The translations under genes and the position numbers were made by a program. Positions 11,801 through 26,800 of a DNA stretch of 64,000 bases are shown here, in pieces. The stretch is from Mytilus californianus (lineage: Eukaryota; Mollusca; Bivalvia; Mytilida; Mytilidae): assembly GCF_021869535.1 (NCBI RefSeq), contig NW_026262712.1:104970140-105034139 (forward strand), written 5' to 3'. The notes under the pieces are model-generated. The model saw nothing but the letters and a program-made list of their open reading frames with translations, searched no databases and was not told the DNA's origin. The stretch's first letter is position 1; each line of letters opens with the position of its first letter.

Positions 11801-14800
11801 CTTTCTTTAAAATCTATCAAACAGTTTATAAAGAGCTGTGTTTAAAAGGTCAATAATTTATCAGCAAGTTTAATTATCTCCCCTTCAAAACGTTTGACCG
11901 GAATCATTTTGCCTCATACAACGAAACATTTTTTTTATATATGTGAGAAGTTTCATTGAAATAATCTCACAGTATTAAATGAAGGAGTTGAATTTACAGT
12001 CAGTATCATATTGTGAATAACATATAAATGTAGGTGCAAAAACCTGTCATTCCTGCTGTCCACCTTCAATTATTTTGCTTTATGCACTCCATGGTGTTTA
12101 TGCCTTTGTGTGAAGTTTCATTTGAATTTTGCTTTATGCACTCCATGGTGTTTATGCCTTTGTGTGAAGTTTCATTTGAATCCATCCAACAGTTTAAAAG
12201 TTGCAGTATTACATTCATGGACTGACAGTGTCATTTATTTCCTTTTGATATAATGATTTTAAATTCTAAATGAACAAACTTAAGTTTGTGACTAAATGAA
12301 ACTGGTATTTTACTCTAAATAGAATATTATGATACACTACCTATATTGTCTGTGGGTACGAGCTAGTTTCTTGATACTGTCATCTGTAACACTCAGAGGT
12401 ACCACTATTAAAGCTGGGTAACTGAAAAATAAAACATTATCAACTGCTTTAGCCAAAATCTGATTTTTTAATGCTTATTTTTGTCAATAACTTGTACATA
12501 GGTCAATTTTGAGACCTTCATTTATATTTCTTATATGTTTTTCTTTAATTTGTTTTATGATTTTTTTTTAATCACAAGTATAAATGATGGAAATAGTCCC
12601 TGTTTTATATCGTGTCTGTTTTTACTTTCTTTTTTAAAATTGTTTTTACCTGTATTACTGGCAAGATGATCACTTAGAAACATACTTATTGTTGTATAAA
12701 TTACTGTGGATTCATTAGTATTCATGAGATGCCAACTTTTGTGGATTTCTTGGGTAAAGGTAAAGCACAAATTTAAATGTTCAACTTTTTTATAGGCTTG
12801 TATAACTATAAACAACTGTTATACAAGAGGGAGGTTTAGCTAGCTATAAAACCAGGTTTAACCCACATTATCTTCGGAAAATGCCTGTACCTAGTCAGGA
12901 CTATGGCAGTTTTTTTTTCCACTTGTTCCATTGATTGATAGTGTTTGATTTTGTCAGTTTTTATGGAAAATCCCTTTTTGAATTTGCCTTGGAGTTTGGT
13001 ATTTTTGTTATACTTTTTTGTATGCAGACTTCGGCAAAACCACGAAATCAAATATCTACGAAAATACAATTTTTCCTCATCTTGTCAAATCTATGATCCT
13101 CAATTTTGTATCATATAATCAGTAAAAACATCTTTCCTTAGCCTATGAAATATGCATATTATTAAGTGCCAATCTCTCCAAGAATCAGGCAGTGGTGAAT
13201 ACATGTTAAACAAAAACCCACTTAAGCATGAATATAACATTCGTTTCCTTTTCATGTTCTGGTAATTCAAGATTAATTTGGTTGAAATGCACTAGGAATT
13301 AACAATTAAGGGGAGCTAACTCTGTAATTTGCTATCATTTTAACCAAAATTTATCTAGAGATTTCTCGAATTATCAGAAAAGCAGAAACGAAAGATCTAC
13401 TAACTCAAGATGAGGGTAACTTTAAAATAGGATGGTTAGGTCGTTTGGTTTTTTTTTCTGGCATGTTTTGATTTTTTCAATTTGCCTGATTCTTACAAAG
13501 ACTGGCACTTAAACATATAATTGTTTGACACATCCTACTGTGGATTTCTTAGTGGACATCAATTATTTTTTTAAGTGCTTTGAAGTACCATAGTTAATTC
13601 CTATCCTTACATAATAATGTTAAATCATCTATCTGGATCGATATTACCAAATAGTTACATACATGGATAACCCCCATTTGAATTGACAAAAAATAAATGT
13701 GGATAGTGTCCACATGTGGACACAGATGATGCCCCCGCTTGCATATCATATAGTTATAAAGGGACATAACTGAAGAACGGTAAAAGTGACGCTACCCAAA
13801 TTTGAACTTGATCTGAGTTTTGTGGTAATAAGCATTGTGTGTAAGTCTCATAACATTTGGTTGAGGCTAACTTAAGTAGAGAACAGAAACTAAAAATTCA
13901 GCAATTTTTCTATTTGTAAACACGCATAACTCAAGAACGGTTGAGTATAAGTTTTATAACATTTGGTTGAGACAAACTAAAGTTAGAGAACGGAAACGGA
14001 AAATTCAGCAATTTTTATGTTTATAAAGGGACATAACTCAAGAATGGTAAAAGTGTCGCCACCAAATTTCGTACTTAATCTGTATTATGTAGTAATAAGC
14101 ATTGTGTATAAGTTTTATAACATTTGGTTGAGGCAAACTAAAGTTAGAAAACGGAAACAAAAAATTTGTACTTGATCTTAGTTTTGTGGTAATGAATATT
14201 GTGTATAGGTTTCATAATGTTTGGTTTGGGGCAAACTTAAGTTACAGAATGGAAACTAAAAATTTTGCAATCTTTCGATTTATAAAGGGGAGTAACTCAA
14301 TAATGATTAAAGTGACACTACCCAAATTCAACTTGATCTGTGTTTTATTAGTGGAAGTCAAAATTAAACAAAGCATTAATTGATGTTGATTCAACTATAA
14401 TCATGGACAAAGGAAGATAACTCCAATTTTAAAAATTACTTGATATTTAGAAGAAAATAAAAATTTTGCAATTTTTCCATTTATAAAGGGGCATAACTCT
14501 AGAACGGTTAAAGTGACGCCATCAAAATTCTAACTTGATCTGTGTTTTGTGGTAATAAGCATTGTGTCTAAGTTTCATAACATTTGGTTGAGGCAAAAAA
14601 AAACATCCTCATTAGGAATTATAAAAATTCAAAGTATCATCAAACAGCAAGTGACTGGATAAGTAATTAGAAAAAAGCTTACACAACTCAGCATCATAGA
14701 GTTAAAGACCAAATACCATGAAAAATACTATGTTCAGTGGGCATAATAAAAATTCAAAGTATTGTCAAACAGGTTGTGACAGCAGATCTGTGAGTGGAGA

Positions 14801-17800
14801 TATATAAATAAGTATGACTCCAAACTGTTTAATGACTGATACCTTCTACAAACTGCAAAGTTAGCATTAACAGTAGATATTCTAAACTGCTCAGACTTGG
14901 GCTCCTGTCCATGATGTGAGGAAGACAGACTGTTTAGACCAAGTCTCTCGTAGTCATGGTAACCTGGTCTCTGTAGTAACTTTTCTATGGTCTTTGGATC
15001 AGTGGTCCATGAGGAAGCATATTCAGACTCATCTACAACTGTAAAAAGAACATAGCATTCACTAAATGTTTTCCCCAGGATTTTTATGATTAAGGAATTA
15101 GACCAATGTGAAAATAGAAGTATCCTAAGCACCTGAGTTTCTGATTAACACAGAACCTGAGTTTCTCAATGACAAAAATAAATAGTTAATCAATGTTTTA
15201 TTTTGTCAAAAAAGAAAGTCATGGAGCAAAACTTTCAATGTTGTTTACAATATACTACAGTTAATCATTTTAAATGATCAAAGATTTCCACTTACTAGAC
15301 AAGTCATCAAACATTTCACTATTGGGTCGTTCTGAGTCGCTGTCTGACCCTGCAGAAGATGACCTTGGTGACATACTTCGTCTTTGCATAGATGGTGGTG
15401 GCTGAAGTACATATTTCTGTTTTCTGGCAGACTGTTTTGGTTTTATTCCAGCTTTTCTAGCAGTCTTCATCAATGTTTTCTTTGCAAAGTTCCTAACAAA
15501 CAGTAAAATTTGTACATTTTAGAATTATTTTTTTACATGGTTCTGATTGTTTGACATATTTAAGGAATGACTGTAATATTTTTTTCTGTCTATGAAGAAA
15601 TAACATCAGAAATGTGGTGCACACTGAATAACCCACGTTTTTTAGGTTATTTTGAATAGACAGAAAAAATATTACAGTCATTCCATATAATTTAATTCTC
15701 AATTCCACTTTTAAGGAGTAAATCATTAAAACAAATGCTGATGACATCACGGTCAAATGACAAAATTATGTCTATGAGCTGATAGACAAATAACTCTCAG
15801 CCAATCAGAAGACATGTTAAATCCAAAATTAAATTATTGCACTTTGTCAAAAATAAATAATGTTCTTTGCTAGGTTTGTGTTTACTTTCTATATATTTAT
15901 ACAACATCCTACTGGTTTCTGTATGTATTCCAACAAAAAGATTTTCATTTATGTTACAGTGACCCATCATCAAAGCTGTTTCAGATATAGACCAACATAG
16001 CTTGTTAAACACATTCATCATTGTAAAATGGCTTACTTCAATGAAGCATTTTTCTCCTTATGTTTAACCATTGTTGGCTGCATGATCACTTGTCCAGTGA
16101 AAGCAAATGCTTGGAACACTGATGCAGGGTTTCTATATTTGTTAGCCAACTTTCTAAAGGTGTCAACATCTTCTGGTATTACTTCTTCATCAAATGCCAA
16201 CCTCATCAACTGTAAAATACATGCAAATTTAAATAAATGGGGTTTAAATCAAAATAAACTGCTTCGCTATGCACAGCTGGATACGCCCGCAGAGGTCCAA
16301 CCCTGAACAGTTGGGGCAAAAATGGACACAATATTCAAGCTTGATACAGGTCTGAATTTGGATTGTAATTAAATATTTGGCATATTAAAGGTTTCTGAAT
16401 AAATGTAGTCAAAGAACTTGAAATTGGTTATATGAATTGAATTTATATTCAATTAAAGATTTCTTGCTGTTGTGCATTTTGCGCAATACTAAGTAAATCT
16501 GTTGTCAGACTATAAACAAATAAAGTTCAATTTCTTCTCAATGTCATATTTGAAATTTATGAAAATCAATAGGGAGATTACATCAATAGCTATAAATAAT
16601 TCACCAAAGTTTCATGAGAACTGATGAAAGCATTTTTGAGTTATTGTCGAAAAACTGGAAAATCCCCTCTTTTTTAATGAATAAAACCCTATAACTCAGA
16701 AATGTAAAATGTAAAATTTATAAAATTCTAAAGGGAGCTTACATCAACAGATATAAATTTCTTGCAAGTTGGTGAAAGCATTCTTGAGTTATTGTCGGAA
16801 AACTGGAAAATCCCCCCTTTTTTAATGATTTAAACCTCAAAACTCGAAAACGGTAAATCTGAAATTTATAAAAAACGAAAGGGAGCTCACGTCAATAGAT
16901 ATTAACAATTCAATAAAATTTCATGCATATTGGTTAAAGCATTTTTGAGTTAATGTCCAACATGTTGACGACGGACGGACGGACGGACGGACGGATGGAC
17001 AGACGGACGGAAGGACAGACAGACGGACAGATAGTCAAAGGTATACCAAAATATGTCCCGTAAACGAGCGTATAAAAAATTAATGTACAATATAGAGCTG
17101 ACATTTATTCTACTGATGTGAACACACCTCAAAATATTTATTTCATCGTACAATTTTAAGGACACATTATATCATAGTTAAGACTGTCTCTAAGAAGTGG
17201 TTGCTTCTATTCAAAGAATTTGTAATTTTATCTTAACATTTATATATAGGTTAAGGATGCAAAAGTTACACATACTGCTATGAAAAGAGGAGAGTAGTTG
17301 AATATACCTCCACTAAATGTTAAATAAATTTGAGGAAAATTATGTGTATGTGCATGCCAGTTTGAAGATTACATTTTTTTTTTTGGCAAACAGGAAGTGG
17401 GAATATCAAAGGAATAGAAAATGTGTCACTCAGTATGGCACAAGATTGATTGATTTTTGGGGGTTTTCAATACAAATTTTAGCACTATGAGCTATTTCAT
17501 GGTGGTCACTTTTTATTGGTGGGGAAGCAAGAGTGCCCGAAAAAACTGGCAGTCCTAGTCAATAGACAACTTTCCAGTTCGATGCATTTCCGTCAAAAAC
17601 TCTGGTTTTAGTGAACATCATTCGTGCGTTTAGGGGCATTGTCACTTCCGTTCCAATGTTGAGCAAGTGGCTGGAAAACTATAATGCTATATTGCACGAA
17701 TTATGAATTATTCGGCAAATCAAATTCTCATAATTGACAATCAGCACTACTGTCATTAGGGAATTGTGATTAAGTACTTACAAAACAAACATTATTTCTA

Positions 17801-20800
17801 GTTTATCCTGCACAATGACGATCACTAAGACGATTGATGAACGTTAATAGTGCAGGGATACAGGCGATCCCCTCTATCTGGTAAATGATGTCATAAAGGC
17901 GCGCATAATTGACAAGTTTTTTTCCGTTGAAGGATGAACTCGAAAGTGGTCTATTAATATTAGAGTTGATGCACCTCTCATATGCTGGGTTCACAACCTC
18001 AGTGTTCACAGGCTAGTGATACAGTAGATGAACTTCTTGGACCAATTGGCCACTGACGCTCTGTTTAGCATAAGAAGACTTAGCTTAATGCCATATATCA
18101 AGAAGCTATGACTTATTGTTGTCGAGTAAAATACTACAAAAAGGTGTTATGGAGGGATGGATGGACAGATAGAGGTAAATCTGTATATCCACCCACCACT
18201 TTTCTTTCGATTGGAGGTATAATCAATGGTGCATCATATTGGTTTATAATCTTATTCACTGAAATAAAACCTGTATGTGTAAATTAAAAATAGTATTTAC
18301 CTACATAGATTATCTAAAGTCTACACTGATGCAGTGTCAATTGAGTACCACTTCAACCATTTTTATGAAATCAGCATAAACTAATGATTCAATTAGATCA
18401 CTCAACTGTTGACATTTGTCCCTCTTTGGACTGATGAATCTTTATAGGATTGTTATCTTATGGCATAAAATAAATGGTATTTTGAAATGCAAACATTTAC
18501 CTACCACCTATATTGATATTGTAACAAAGCCAAACTTCTATATCATTATATACTTTTCCCATTCATTTGCAGGCTGATAAACAAGACATGAAAATAAATA
18601 TCTTACCTGGAATATATTAGCTCTGATTTGAATTCCATCCTTAGGAAGTTGATCTATATGTGGAGTATAACCTAGTTTGATTTGTTTTTCCTTTGTCATG
18701 GTAGATACTGGAAAATATCTCACAACCACTTGTTCACAAGCTGAAAAATATTTGAACATACATTACAAAAAGTTTATAGATTACTTACTAATGACATTAA
18801 AAGATAAATACTTTTCTAGATCATTTCTGGTAAATATTTAACAATTAAACATGCATTTGAATATTTATAGATGACAAATGGCATTAAAGAAAAATACATT
18901 TCTAAGTCACTTCTAGTTAAAGTTTCAACTAAACACATCCATTAAAGTTATCAAAAAGTTATATTAAAGGACAATGATTACCTCTTCAGATTTCTCCTTT
19001 AATTTCTATGTATACTAAATATCCTGTTTAATACAAAAACCTAAGATTTTTAGAAAAAAAACTATCCTTCGATATTGAATTGGGCAAAACCACCCAAGTT
19101 TCTTCTATAGTTTGTAAGGAACACTGCCCAATCAAAACTTACCAACAGGATCACATGGTATTCCTTTAAATATGATTCTATAATTTGTCAGGAACACTGC
19201 CCCCTCTGCAGGTAGTAGAGCAGGACCACCCAGGTTCCCTCCAGTTCCTTCCTCCCTGCCATCAGGCAGCAGGTATACTCTCAAACCATCCATCACTACT
19301 TCTTCTCCTTGTAATAGTGTAGGCTTCAAAATCTTTGGCTGAAATGAAAGACATTTTGTTGAGTTTCTGTCTCATTGAGAACCAAAATCAATTTAAGCAA
19401 TTATGAGGAGATCTGATTACAAGGCACATCGAAATAAGGACAGATAGGGGGATTCCTATATACCACACCCTCCTCCAAAATAAACAAACTTTGTTTGCCA
19501 GGGTAAAATTAATTATAATTTTATCTGAAAACCTTTTTTCTATATAAGCAGATAAATGAGTTAAATGAGTATTCAATAAAAATTTTATGAAATGTTTCCA
19601 AATATGAGATCCTCGTATTCAAAATCAGTTTTCACTGTTGGGTTTCTGTCTTCACTACTTTATACCCTATTCCCTCTTGATAATATAAGTCTATTTACCT
19701 TTTGTATAGGGGGCAATCTCTTACTCTCTCTGTGTACTGCCTCTAATGTTTCAACATGCATGGCTACCACACCTAAAAAGTCCAATAAAACAAATCAGAA
19801 ATGCATATAGTCATCATTAACATATTTTCAGACACCTATAATTCCCATTCACTATTAATCCATTGTTTTGCCTTGCGTAGGAGTGGCTAAGCCTGCTACA
19901 TGTACATCATTGAGGAATGTTCTTTTCAACAAAAGCCAAATAGTTCTACTTATTTCATCTGATTACCTTTTCTGGTATATTGATTAATTGATTGATTGAT
20001 TGTTTAACACCACTTTCAGCACTATTGGCTATTTCGTGGCTGTCAGTTTTTATTGGTGGAGGAAGCCAGGGTGCCCAGAGAGAACTGCAGACCTTTGGTA
20101 AGAAAACTGAAAATCCTAGCCAATTAAGATTGGAGTTTAACACACCTGCCACGTACGGGATTCCAACTTACAACCTAAGTGTTGACAGGCTAGTGATACA
20201 GTAGTTGGACTACTTAGACCACTCGGCCACTGAGGCCCCCTTTTTCTAGAATAGAACACTTCTCAGTTATATAGCCATATATGCCATGATTGATCAAATC
20301 AAATAGTTTACATCTAATGAATCTTTCAATGTAAAATTTCATCCTGTTTAACATCTTCCTAAACCTTATTCACAACGATAAATTTTCATCACAGCTAAGA
20401 ATATTTTATCTAATTTAAACATAATACAACATCAATGTAAAAATGTCTATCCAAATATTTTCTAGTCTATGACTTTTTCTCAAACAATTATATCTGCTGA
20501 ACAGACAGAAATTTACCAATTTGTATTACCTGGAAATTGATGGTATGCAGGGTTGAACTTGGATTTGTACTTTCACTTTCTATTTGTATATCATAACTAA
20601 GACCTTTCTGAATGAACTTTTCGTTAGTTAAGATGTCAACCTTTCGATACCATCACCCAGTACTTCAGGGACTCACATTTCTTTGCACCTTTTCCAGAAG
20701 ATAGGAATATAGTTGGTGAAACATGTTCACCAATAAAATTATGCAGTTTAAGTGTTATTGTTAAATTAATGGCTTTTCTTTTCTTCAACACTTGCCGAGA

Positions 20801-23800
20801 GACAATTTACCTTAAATTGTGCTCAGCATCATTCTTTTCCTATATTTCATATTGACTGACAAAATCTGGTAGACTAGATATGCTTAACAGGATAATCATC
20901 TTTATTATAACTTACCAGGCACCATGGTATGTAGAGCTTTGATGTGATCCTGTGTCACTTTACTGTCATTACATACTTTTTCTACAAATCTGGTAACAAA
21001 CTTGATCACACCTGCCCCTACATCAGATATTTCTGTTTCATCAAATCCACTCTCTGCATCCACACTATCACTCTCTGCAATGCTGAAATATACATTTAAT
21101 GAAACTATTATTAATTCGGTTTCAAATTTAAAATTCAGATTAGTTTTCTCCCCAAGACATATTATATTATATCGCTCATCAATTTTTCGCTTTTTACCTG
21201 TTTTTTTTAAGCTTTGTAAAAAAAGTTCAGTTCAAAACTGTTTCTAAACCTTCACTGCCAAAAAAACGAAGCCTATTTATTATACACATATAAACACAGA
21301 AAAATGAAGAAAAATATTTTCAAATGCTCTGGATATACCATATATCATAAAAAAGGTTCTGTAAAAAATTCTTAAAACCCATGAATGTTTTGACAAAGTT
21401 ACTGAGGTCTAAAAACAACTTTAACCACAGACTGAACATAAATGTTGACTACACAGAGGACTTCAGACTATTTAATATACAAACCTTGCTGTTATGTTAC
21501 TGTTGCTATTACTCTCCCAGTCAGTGTAAGTTTTAAGATTTGTCTTGGTGTCCAGAGGAACCCTCATGTATACCATACGATTGGCATAATGTATGGCTTG
21601 ACTGTAAACTGTTGATTCTTCATTGTTTATCATTTCTTCCTTCTTTTCCTTTGTCAGACTTGGCCATATTCGTAACTGAAAGTTATTAAATCAAGATTTT
21701 TATTTTTATACTTAAATATAAGTGATTCCATGCAGCCAAAATTTTCACAGAATTCAGAAAAAAGAAACTTTATCAATTTTTGATTTCTTTAAAATTTCTT
21801 ATTTTAGCACAAACCAATGATAAAAATATATTGTAAATTTTCGTTGACTATACTAAAGTTAAAAGAGATACAGTCTATAATTTTACCCCTAAAGTCAGAA
21901 ATTCTTATTAAAATAAAAACAAGTCAATAATTAAAATTGTGGTTTATAAAAAAATAAGCTGCTTCAGCCTAACTGTCAAGGAAACAGTTATCCAGCTCAG
22001 AAAAGATCAAAGTAAGAAAAAGTGAATATCTACACATTCATATGAATATAAGATGCCGGGTGTAGGTTACCATGAGGTATTAGATAATGAGCAAAGACTT
22101 TAGTGTAAGTTATAAAAGGCCCATGTTTAACCAACTACAGACTTACCTGTTCAGCTGCAATTTCTAATGCACCAATCTCTCTGGGTCTAATCCCTGATCT
22201 TCTTTTTGTATCTGGAGTTGTAGTTTGTGTTTTATTCCACACTATCCCTAACTCATTTGGCTGAAAACAAACATAGTAGTATACATCAGTGTTTCTGGTC
22301 AACTTGTAAATTGCATACACCAAAATGAGATGCATGTCAAATTAATGAGGAAACTATTAAAGATGATTGATTAGATATAGGACTGAGTTCTCTATTAAAA
22401 GCAAACTTGTTGTATACTAAGTTACGTGAATTTCATGGGTTAAGGTGAACTATGATTCTAAATGTTCCACAAAATATATATTTTCTATGTGCATAACTTG
22501 TTAAACCAAAAAATCCTGTTTCCGCAAAAGAACAGTGATTGGTCTCAGATATAGAACAAATGCATCTTTAGAGGGACTGTTTTCTTATCAAAAGTATGTC
22601 ATATACCATAATTTCAAATGATGTATGACTTTATTTATCTGTGTTTTAGGAAGCATTAAATAACTTCTTATAAAGGATTACTTTCTCTGTCCTCAACTAG
22701 ATACTATGCTCTTTATTTGGATCATTAAATGATTGGACTTGTATAAAGTTTAAAACAAGACTATTTACCCCTTACTGATTGAGATTATTTATCTTATTCT
22801 TCAATATATTGGTGACTTACATTAGATGTAGGACTATATGCCCCATCTTTTGCTTCTTCGTAATGAGGAGCATACAGCTGTCTGATTTGTTTTTGTACAT
22901 CCTGGTAGAATGCAGCCTCCCAAAACTGTAGAGTGGCCCACACAGCATGTTCCTGTACACAGGTATAGGCAAACTGTATAACTCCAGTGCATAATTTCTG
23001 TAAGGAAAAGGTTGTATGTCATAAAATATTTTCTCAAACAAAAATTTTCTCAAAATACATGAGTCTAAGCATTGGATTTTAAGCAGTATCAATGAAATGA
23101 AAAATTCTGTACATCTATACCTGCCATATAAACTCTGGTTTTAAAAAAAATCATTTATTAAAACTATACAATCAAAATTTTCTCAATAAATAATAAATAC
23201 TCCATGAAAAAAGGGGCAAGACTTTAAAATGGGAGCTTTCTCTGGAATATAAATAAAGACAATACTTACCCTACAGAAGGAAGTGGCCAGAGGTAATATA
23301 GCTGCTGCCACACCATTCTCATCCATACTAGAATCATTCTGTAATAAATCAATGTCAGGTATTTACTCTCTAACTTCATAATACACAAAGGATTAGAGTA
23401 TAATGCATTATGAATTAAAGGCAAACTTGTTAAATGAATATTTGGTTAAAAAGACTAACAGTGATTGTCCTGTTTGAACCCAAATATCAAATCCAATAAA
23501 CTGTTAACACAGAGATATGTCTCGCCTATTTGTTATTTTGATAATGCAAATGTTGAAATTAAAATTACAATACTTTAACATGTAAGTTATGCAAATATTC
23601 AAAGTCAATGAACCATGACTGAATGTACAGGGCTAAACAGTCTCCATGGAAATGAGATGTGCCAATGCTAATACAACTGCAAACCAAATACCATTGACTT
23701 TTCATAAGTCGTTCCCTTTAAACAAACCTAAACAAAAACATTAACTTGTAAACTATGTAAAAGTTTCAAAGTCAATGAACCATAATTAGGGGGTGGGGTT

Positions 23801-26800
23801 ATATAATCTCCATGGAAATGAAACTTGCAAATGCCAATACATTTGCATACCGAATATCATTGACTTAACATTAGTGGTTCATCTTAAACTGACCTAATCA
23901 CAAACTAATACATGTAAACGAAGCAAAAGTTTCAAAGTCAATAGACCATGACTGAGAAGTAAGGACCAAATATTCTCCATGGAAATAAGAGGTGCTAATG
24001 CTTCTACAACTGCATACCAATTATCATTGACCTACCACTAACGGTTCCCCTTAAACTGACCTAATCACAAACTTAATACATGTAAACTAAGCAAAAGTTT
24101 GAAAGTCAATAGACCATGACTGAGAAGTAAGGACCAAATATTCTCCATGGAAATAAGATGTGCTAATGCTTCTACAACTGCATACCAATTATCATTGACC
24201 TACCACTAACGGTTCCCCTTAAACTGACTTAATCACAAACTAATACATGTAAACTAAGCAAAGTTTCAAAGTCAATAGACCTTGACTGAGGGGGTGGGGC
24301 CAAATAATCTCCATGTTAATGAGATGTGCCAATGCTTATACAACTGCATACCAAATATCATTGACCAACCACTAGTGGTTCCACATAAACTGACCTAATC
24401 ACAAACTAATACATGTAAACTAAGCAAAGTTTCAAAGTCAATAGACCTTGACTGAGGGGGTGGGGCCAAATAATCTCCATGTTAATGAGATGTGCCAATG
24501 CTAATACAACTGCATACCAAATATCATTGACCTACCACTAGTGGTTCCCCATAAACTGACCTAATCACAAACTAATACATGTAAACTAAGCAAAGTTTCA
24601 AAGTCAATAGAACTTGACTGAGGGGGTGGGGTCAAATAATATCCATGGTAATGAGATGTGCCAATGCTAATACAACTGCATACCAAATATCACTGACCTA
24701 CCACTAGTGGTTCACCATGAACTAGACCTAATCACAAACTAATACATTGTTGACGCCGCCGCCGACACCGGAAACAGCATACCTATGTCTCGCTTTTTGA
24801 CTCCGTCAAGGCGATTCAAAAAAGCAATAAAACCAAAAATGATGCCAAACTATTGGAAGAACACTTGCAGGCCATAATCTTGCCGGCGAAATGACGATTT
24901 AAGTCGCCAAAGAATTTTGAAAATCGCTAAATCTCGCCGGCCGACTGACTTCATAGCGAAGTCCAATCGCTATCAAAATCGGTAAAAGGGAGACAACTTG
25001 TGATTGACAAGCCTCACAGGTAAAAAAAATGGCGGCTGACAAGGAAAATCGAGATTTTCGAAACGACCCAGGACTAATACTGTAAACGATCAAATTAAAT
25101 AAATACAACGGCGACTTTGAACATCCTCGGATATAACTTTCAAAACTGTTCAAACGGAAAACTGACCGTCTGTTTAAGTTATCGTTTTACGATGATTTTC
25201 ATCTGAGGATGTTGCGTAATCACTCAGCTGATTTGTTTTATTTTTATTACCTACACGAGTCGATCAATTTTACTATTCGGTTGGTAAAGGGTGGGAATTA
25301 ACGGTAGATTTATTATATTCATTGAATAAAAATTGAAATATAAAAGTAGAAAGACAACTGATGGATAATGTGATTGCAAACGTACGACACTCGACCAGAT
25401 TGTGATCAGCAGTGGATTTTTTCTCATGACCACATCGTTGATATGGATGACATTTTTAAAAAATGATAGAAATTAGCTCTTTATCGGATAATTAACTTGA
25501 GATTGAAAGATATTTTCATTTATAGACTTACAATCTTTAAAGATAATCTCAATTTACTACAACTAACATAAATGTCCTGTATTTTACAAAACAATGACAA
25601 GTAGTGATATAAATTAAATCGTTCACAGTCATGTGAAATTCATCATATTTTTCTGGAGTTTAAAAATAAATTGAGGCAGATGCACATGAATTTAATGCAT
25701 CATAATCTTGATAATATTACTAGGCTACTCCCTCATGTCCCAATCAACAAATTTTATTTAGAACACATTATGGTATCAATAAATAAATAACAACTATATA
25801 TTGTTTAAACCTTTTTATTAAGAACTTTCTATAGATACATTGTGTAAAATAACATATGAAAAAACTGCAAGTACATCTTTTATTGAATATAAAACAATTT
25901 CCTTAGTGATAAGCTTGAAAACACGATGCAACCGAAACGGTAATGGAATCTCACTTCTCCAAGAAGTTGACCACTTCTCCCTTCTCTCTCATGGAAGGAG
26001 AAGTCACTTCTCCCTCTTCAAAATCCTAGATTAGGCCCTGACTTGTACATCAGGAACCTATCTGCAAAGCAGTTAAGTAACATAAATATTAAATCAATCA
26101 GTCATCTGGCCATTGTAACCTACCTGTAAAGCACAGTTAAGTAACTTGACAACCAGATCAAATTGTTGATGTTCTAACATAGCCCTATTGCTACGTATAT
26201 GGTAGCTAAGTTCCTGTGTTAACGCAATTCTAGCAACTCTACTCTTCAGTGCCCTCAACACTGCTGGAAATATCTGTAATGTTAAACAATAGTTATTATG
26301 GCTACAATCTCTGCTACAAATTTTACTTCGAAAGGTCACATCTATATAGTTTTTCATCCATTTCTGTAGACTGGTACCTGAGACTTATAAGTCCAAATCA
26401 TTGATATCAATTACTATAATATATATTTTATTAATAGACATCACTTTTTGTTTGTTGAAAATAATATTCAGTGAGTTCTCCTTTTGTTATTGTGGTGTTG
26501 AAATTTCTTTTCTTTTTTTTTGGAGAAAAAAAAATTACAACAACTACACAGGGTACTTCATCTTATGATTGCAGGAATAGTTTACATTGTAACAGATAAT
26601 ATTTACTTTATTTGTACTTTGTTGTTTATTTAAATTTGTTGTTCACCTTTACCCACAAAATTTACAGAAATAGGTATGCCAACAGATCTACATTGTAACA
26701 CATATTTTACATTGTAATAGATAATTTACATTGTAACAGATAATTTACATTGTAAAAACTTACAATTCTGCCATCTGAGATCTTATTTTCAAAAATAAAA

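Noticed and set aside
22700..22815. Possible duplicate of exon 17 end in its intron
   Set aside because: Only scattered matches (GACTAT-T-CCCC); not above what AT-rich sequence gives by chance.
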